Source of the DNA: Hysterium pulicare CBS 123377
Lineage: Eukaryota > Ascomycota > Dothideomycetes > Hysteriales > Hysteriaceae
Assembly: GCA_000467715.1 (NCBI GenBank)
Contig: AJFK01000781.1
Location: 98,633-162,632, forward strand
Direction: 5' to 3'
Length of the DNA: 64,000 bases
A program made the translations under genes and the position numbers. Of the stretch, positions 58,728 through 64,000 are shown piece after piece. The notes under the pieces were generated by a model. It saw only the letters and a program-made list of their open reading frames with translations. It made no database searches and had not been told where the DNA came from. Within the stretch, counting starts at the first letter, position 1; each line of letters starts with the position of its first letter.

Positions 58728-60521
58728 TTAGTTGACAGACAGACACTTGATGTCGAAGACCAGTTCCGAGTTGGCAGGTATTCCAGGCAGGCTCTTGCTG
58801 CCGTAGGCCAGTTTGGCTGGGATGGTGACACGGCGTTCGCCACCCACGGTCATGCCAACGACACCAATGTCCCATCCTTTGATGACCTCACCGACACCAA
58901 GGGTAAAGGTGAAAGGCTTTCCCTTTTTGTTTGCTAGAGAACGAGTCAGCGATGAGACACGAAGTTTGGAACACGAACACCTACAGTCAAAAACCTTGCC
59001 ATCCTTCAGTTTGCCAATATAACGCATACCAATTTTGTCACCCTTCTTAGCTGCAGGGCCTTTGCCTAGCTTCTTGTCATCAACAGTAACACCACTAATG
59101 TTTTTTACACCGAGGCCATTCTTCGCCGGTTCGAATTTGGCAGCTTCCTTCTTGACATCTGTCTTCGGGGATCCAGTTGGACCTTGCTCGAGGTTCTTTG
59201 CAAATTGAACCTTTTTGTCTTTCTTTTCGCCGTTTGGCACTTCTTTTTGGTCCTTCTTAGCGACAGGTGCCTCCACAGCAGCAGCTTGACCATCATTCTT
59301 TTTGAGCTTCTTCAGCTGCTTCTTGCTCAACTTCTGCTCGCCATTGGTGGCAGGAGCTTCAGACTTCATTGATTTGCTGATGAGATCATCTAGAGTTTCG
59401 GCTGGACCATCGTCCGAGTCATCAGCCGGACGCTTGTTCTTCCCCTTCGAGTCAGCAGCCTTAATCAGTTTTGGAGTCTCTTCCTCTGAGTCAACTTCAG
59501 TGACCCGGGGATCCTTGAGGCTATCAAGTGCATCTACTTCATCATCGTCCTCTTCGTCATAGAGCTCATCCTCATCGGGAGATAGATCATAATCTAGTCC
59601 GTCCATTTCTTCATCGTCTTCGTCGTCATATTCAGAACCGTCAGGTGGAAGAACATAGTTTCCAGTGAGAAAGATATCGTGAGTTCCTGTGGCCGAGAAG
59701 TATACCATCTCGTGCTCGCCCACAGTGATATCAAGAGCTTGTTGGTAGTGCTAAGATAGAATATATTAGCAAACGCACAAAGGAATCGTAACTTCAAACT
59801 TAGACTTACTTGATCAGGGTTAAGAGTGCAAAGAACGAATTCTTCCATCTCTCCCTCGAGATCATCTTCCTCGCTGCTTTCCTCATCGTCATCATCATCA
59901 CCGAGAGCTTTCCCCTTGCCTTTCTTCGACTTTGTACCATTGACACCATTGGGAAGTTCGTCAAGCTCTATACTTTCATTTTCTTCGAGTATCTTCTGCA
60001 ACTCTCGCGACAAGGCCTCTTTACGAGCCTTTTTAGTTTTAGCGGGATCACTTGGGCCGCCATTCTTCTCATCTTCACTATCTTCCTCTTCGTCATCTTC
60101 TGATATATCCTCATCGTCTTCCTCGTCAGATATAACGCCAGCAAGTCGAGCTCGAATCGCATTGACATCGTCCAGGTCAATATCAGACTCTTCATCATCA
60201 GCATCCATAGGCTCACGAATGAGTTTCAAAGTGGCACGTGGAGCTGCGCCTTGGGGGTGGCCATCTAGTTCTGGAGGGGCGCTTGGGTCAATGGCTGCCA
60301 TAGTAATTCGAAACTTATAAAAAGTCAGCTTAAGTTAAGTCAACGCGACGACATTATATGCGACCAACCGCACGCAAATAATTTTGGATAAGAGTATAGA
60401 TTTACAAGAACAATTAAACAAGGCTACTCACTGTCGCTGGAAAGTCGATGGCAGCGGGGATTGGCATTCCGCCAGCTGGTACCCGTAGGCCATAGACACT
60501 GGCGGGAAGTAGACCAGCCAT
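58728..60521 (-). CDS. FPR4: Nucleolar FKBP-type prolyl isomerase Fpr3/Fpr4
   Basis: A peptidyl-prolyl cis-trans isomerase and histone chaperone of the nucleolus and chromatin. Four exons: 60432..60521, 59810..60313, 58985..59750 and 58728..58933; 521 residues. Exon 1 encodes [20 protein letters not shown] and the intron joins [19 protein letters not shown], restoring the N-terminal nucleoplasmin-like domain. A later ATG (60301) would give a shorter product but lacks this. Acidic tracts (such as [19 protein letters not shown] and the [19 protein letters not shown] stretch) and basic patches ([12 protein letters not shown]) form the middle. The C-terminal FKBP domain, about 430–521, includes GKVFD, then [17 protein letters not shown] and [11 protein letters not shown], ending [13 protein letters not shown]. 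It is divergent from REV1. Confidence 0.93.
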
Positions 60522-60962
60522 TTTATCGATTGAAGTAAATACAAATTGAAAAGCGATATGTATTTATTCAAAGGTATAGACTTTGTACAAGGGTGTTGGA
60601 GTACAAAGGGCTGTGCGCCACGGACGAAACAGAGAAGCCGAAAAGTGAAGTTGGGGCAGCAGAGAGCGAGCGTTGCGATGGAGGGCAGAGCTTCGAGGTA
60701 GAAAAGTTCATCCCAAAACTTTTTCCGGCCCGGGATGTGGTCTGTGCATTGAGAAATCTTGGCGGTGCCACACTCACCGCCTTTTGATACTGCCATGACG
60801 TTACGACGCGAACCCCAGACGAACGCCACTTCACGCGCTCACGCTTTTCTGCCTCGAAGACATCTGGAAATGCTCAACGTCGAACTATCCGCCGCATCAT
60901 GACAGTAGGCTGTGTGGAGTCGCTGGACTCGCTTAGTACATCTACGCCCTGCGATTTGCAAT
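60522..60962. other. Intergenic: shared promoter of FPR4 and REV1
   Basis: Divergent spacer of 441 bp. The frames here are shadows; no RNA gene. Confidence 0.5.
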
Positions 60963-63900
60963 ATGGGATCGAGGTTGGAGAGCAGGTCGAACGCGGTGCG
61001 AAAGCGCATCGAGAACCGTACGTGACGGAAGATGCTCTCCTGATGCATGAATCCTGACAATTTATGTAGACGCATTCGAAGATGAAGACGGCGATGAATA
61101 TGAAGGGTCTAAGTTTGGAGGTTTCTCCGACTATTTTAGAAGAAAGAAGATCAAGCTTCAGAATCTCGATGCCGATTTACGCTCGCAAACAGATGGCAAC
61201 CCCCAAATCTTCCGTGGAGTTGTCGCACACGTCAATGGATATACTCAACCATCTCTAAATGACTTGCACAAGCTTATTGTTACGCATGGTGGTGGATTCA
61301 TGCAGTATCTCGATGGCAAAACAACCGCTACGCATATCATAGCGAGCAGTCTCACACCGAAGAAAGCTGTGGAGTTCAAACGTTATCGCATCGTTAAGCC
61401 GGCATGGATTGTGGAGAGTGTGAAAGCTGGAAAGCTGTTACCCTGGAACGACTTCCGCGTGGTTGACGAGGGTGAAAAGCAAAAGCTCCTTGCGTTCGAC
61501 AACGGGAAAGTTGTAAGCCAGGCAAATACCCAGACGAGAGGCTATAAAGACCAGACCGAGACCAGTTGGTACACAAATCAACTGAAGGCTCCAGCAAGTA
61601 CACCAAGTAGTTCCATGCGCTCGCGGTTCAATACACAACGACAACCTACGCCAGATGAGGACGACATCGAAGATCTACCTCCCTCGCATCAACCGATAGC
61701 CTTTGAGAAGACTCGAGATCATAGTGTACTCGATGTTGCGCAAGATAATGCTGCCGAATCCAAAGACCTCGTCACGCCCCCAAAGACTAGCCCTTCGTTA
61801 GGACCGCTAAGAGAACACACGACTGCTTCTAATAATACCGAACCGCACCAAGGGCCTTCCAATTTGGATGAATCATTGTCGGATGAAAAAGTCAGAGGAG
61901 TGAAAAGAAATCTGACAGATGGCATAGAGTCTCCTGCCAAGAGAGCCAAGTTGACTGCCGAAGAACACAACACTATACTCCTCTCGGATCCCAAAATCCG
62001 CAAGTCAACAGTCGTCGATCCGAATTTTCTTGAGCAATACTACCGTGAATCTCGTCTCCACCACCTTTCTGCTTGGAAAGCAGACCTCAAATCTCAGCTA
62101 CAAGCTCTCGCAGCTGAAAGATCATCGTCCCAAAAAGCGAAACAAAAGCGACCTCCTGGTGCAAGACGCTACGTTCTTCATGTAGATTTTGACAGCTTCT
62201 TTGCCGCTGTATCATTGAAGAAAAACCCACAATGGAAGGATAAGCCAGCTGTTGTTGCACATGGAAACGGAAGTGGATCGGAGATTGCGAGCTGTAACTA
62301 CCCAGCGCGGAAGTTCGGCATCAAGAATGGAATGTGGATGAAAAAAGCCCAGGAGCTGTGTCCGGAGTTGAAGATCCTCCCATACGATTTTCCTGCATAC
62401 GAGGAAGCTAGCCGCGCATTTTATGATTCCATTCTTGCTACTGGTGGAATCGTACAGAGCGTTAGCATCGACGAAGCACTTATTGATGTGTCCGTTCTAT
62501 GTTTAGCCACTGGCGGATCAGATGGCAAAAAAATCAGTGAAGGCAGTATTTATCGGGAGCAATCGAAAGCGGATGAGATTGCAGAGAACTTGAGGGATCA
62601 GGTTAAAGAAAAGACGGGTTGCAATGTTTCTGTTGGGATAGGTGGCAACATTCTTCTAGCTAAGGTCGCCCTAAGAAAAGCCAAACCAGCTGGTCAGCAT
62701 CAGATTAAGCCGGAAGAAGTCCTAGATTTTATAGGGAGTCTCCAAGTTCAGGATCTTCCCGGTGTAGCGTGGAGTATTGGCGGCAAACTCGAAGAAATTG
62801 GCATCAAATTGGTCAAAGATATCAGAGAGTTTTCGAAAGAGAAGCTTGTTCAAACCCTGGGCCCCAAGACTGGGGAAAAGTTATGGGAATATTCAAGAGG
62901 TATCGATCGAGTCGAAGTTGGAGAGCAAGTCATTCGCAAATCCGTCTCTGCTGAAGTGAACTGGGGCGTGCGATTCGAAAACCAAGAACAGGCCGATGAG
63001 TTCATTGGAAATTTATGTGGCGAGCTGAACAGACGACTACTGAAAGAGAAGGTTAAAGGAAAGCAGTTCACGATGAAGATTATGAGACGTTCTCCTGACG
63101 CACCACTTGATCCACCGAAACATCTTGGTCATGGTAAATGCGATACTTACAATAAGAGCATGGTACTTGGCGTTGCTACAAACTCCAAGGACGTCCTCAC
63201 GAAAGAAGCCCTTTCCATGCTCAGAGGTTTTGGCTTCTCTGCAGGTGAGCTTAGGGGCATCGGCATTCAAATGACTAAACTCGAACCTATGAAATCTCCT
63301 ACAGATGGACAATTGGAAAGTAGTCAACGCCGTCTGCAATTTAGAGTTCACGATCCACCAAGCGTAAACAAAGCTCGTCCAAAAGCAGCAGATGCAGACC
63401 CGATTCAAGATGATCCCGAGACGCCCAAGGAACAAAGAACAGCAGAAGCGGATCACATAGCCTTCGGTGCTGAAAAACTAAACCACTCCACACCGAGCCG
63501 CAAACCTCTAAACATGCTTGGAACCCAATTCATCCTTCCATCCCAAGCCGATCCCAAAATCCTCGCCGAGCTCCCCGACTCCATAAAATCCAAACTGCTA
63601 AAGCAAGCGCGCCAGTCCTCCCCCACACCTCTCGCCCGCGATGCAAAGGAACAAAAATCCCTATTCCCTTTAACAGCTCTCCCCGCGCCATCCCAGCTCG
63701 ACCCCGAGATCCTCGCCGCGCTCCCTGAAGACGTGAAAGCAGAAGTCATGGCTCAATACGCGGTAAACGCTACACCTTCCTCGCCATCTAAACGCGGCGA
63801 TCAGACCCTCCTCCCCCTCTCCCCTCGCAAACCCATACTTAAGAAACCAGCACCCCCACCAGTGAAGAGAGGGAGAGGACGACCACCCAAATCCGCTATT

Positions 63901-64000
63901 TCCACAACAGCAGCATCCACGACCTCAGCATCCGGACCTGGGAACAAAACCTCCACACTGACCCAATCAAACTTCATCAACCTCAAAAACACGCGCCCCA
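60963..64000 (+). CDS. REV1: DNA repair protein Rev1 (Y-family polymerase), 3' end off window
   Basis: Rev1 is a deoxycytidyl transferase and scaffold for translesion synthesis in the nucleus. Two exons: 60963..61017 and 61070 onward; the frame stays open to the window edge, giving about 995 residues without a stop. Exon 1 (MGSRLESRSNAVRKRIEN) joins HAFEDEDGDEYEGSKFGGFS and FRRKKIKLQNLD, as in fungal Rev1. Domains in order: BRCT at about 63–150 (FRGVVAHVNGYTQPS, PAWIVESVKAGKLLPW); polymerase from about 380, with VLHVDFDSFFAAVSL (catalytic Asp), ASCNYPARKFGIKNGMW and SVSIDEALIDVSVL; then two ubiquitin-binding motifs, LPSQADPKILAELPDSIK and PSQLDPEILAALPEDVK. The C-terminal Rev7-binding domain must lie beyond 64000. 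Exon 2 therefore has no 3' end here. Confidence 0.94.

Noticed and set aside
59594-60301. FPR4 start at the ATG at 60301
   Set aside because: An upstream exon 60432..60521 supplies the conserved N-terminus, and the intron phase fits. The internal ATG is MAAIDP within the conserved domain.

Overview
This window is nuclear DNA of a filamentous ascomycete (Pezizomycotina). The evidence is short GT–AG introns (about 50–100 bp) with CTAAC/CTGAC-like branch sites, fungal-type protein families (Mtf2, CYSTM, fungal ArAE/DUF2421 transporter, fungal antizyme), and alternating strands without operons. A leotiomycete is my guess, not a demonstration. I rebuilt gene models by choosing splice sites that keep frame and restore family-typical protein sequence. 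In every multi-exon model ending inside the window the exon lengths sum to whole codons.

Layout. 0–10 kb: DPH5 (-) and SPT3 (+) share a promoter; RPL19 (-); a large ArAE/DUF2421 membrane transporter (-) divergent from a small conserved unknown (+). 10–20 kb: an orphan ORF (+), KXD1 (-), a 2.1-kb gene desert, SEC18/NSF (-) with a GC–AG intron, and a 2H-phosphoesterase-like protein (-). 20–30 kb: a very large gene (+) fusing a C5 cytosine DNA methyltransferase to a RING/SNF2 ATPase (DNMT5 type), then a disordered coiled-coil protein (+). 30–44 kb: an Mtf2-like mitochondrial protein (-), cohesin RAD21 (-) divergent from PMR1 Ca2+/Mn2+ ATPase (+), a CYSTM peptide (+), and an RRM/SR protein (-) divergent from NAB2 (+). 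44–64 kb: HEM14 (+), a 1.6-kb gap with degraded coding-like sequence, RAD3/XPD (-) divergent from LTN1 (+), ornithine decarboxylase antizyme (-) with a UCC-UGA +1 frameshift site, nucleolar FKBP FPR4 (-) divergent from REV1 (+), which runs off the right edge.

Most genes are housekeeping. Several concern genome and RNA maintenance (SPT3, DNMT5, RAD21, RAD3, REV1, NAB2, SR protein) or translation and protein quality control (DPH5, RPL19, LTN1, OAZ). They share no visible pathway; the recurring organisation is the divergent pair with a 285–850 bp shared promoter.

The most notable items are the DNMT5-type methyltransferase-ATPase, the antizyme recoding site with an 11-bp hairpin inside its first frame, two candidate separase sites in RAD21, an alternative-start-like intron end in SPT3, and a short repeat-bounded segment at 40.1–40.4 kb. 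I found no CRISPR array, rRNA, convincing tRNA or intact transposon.
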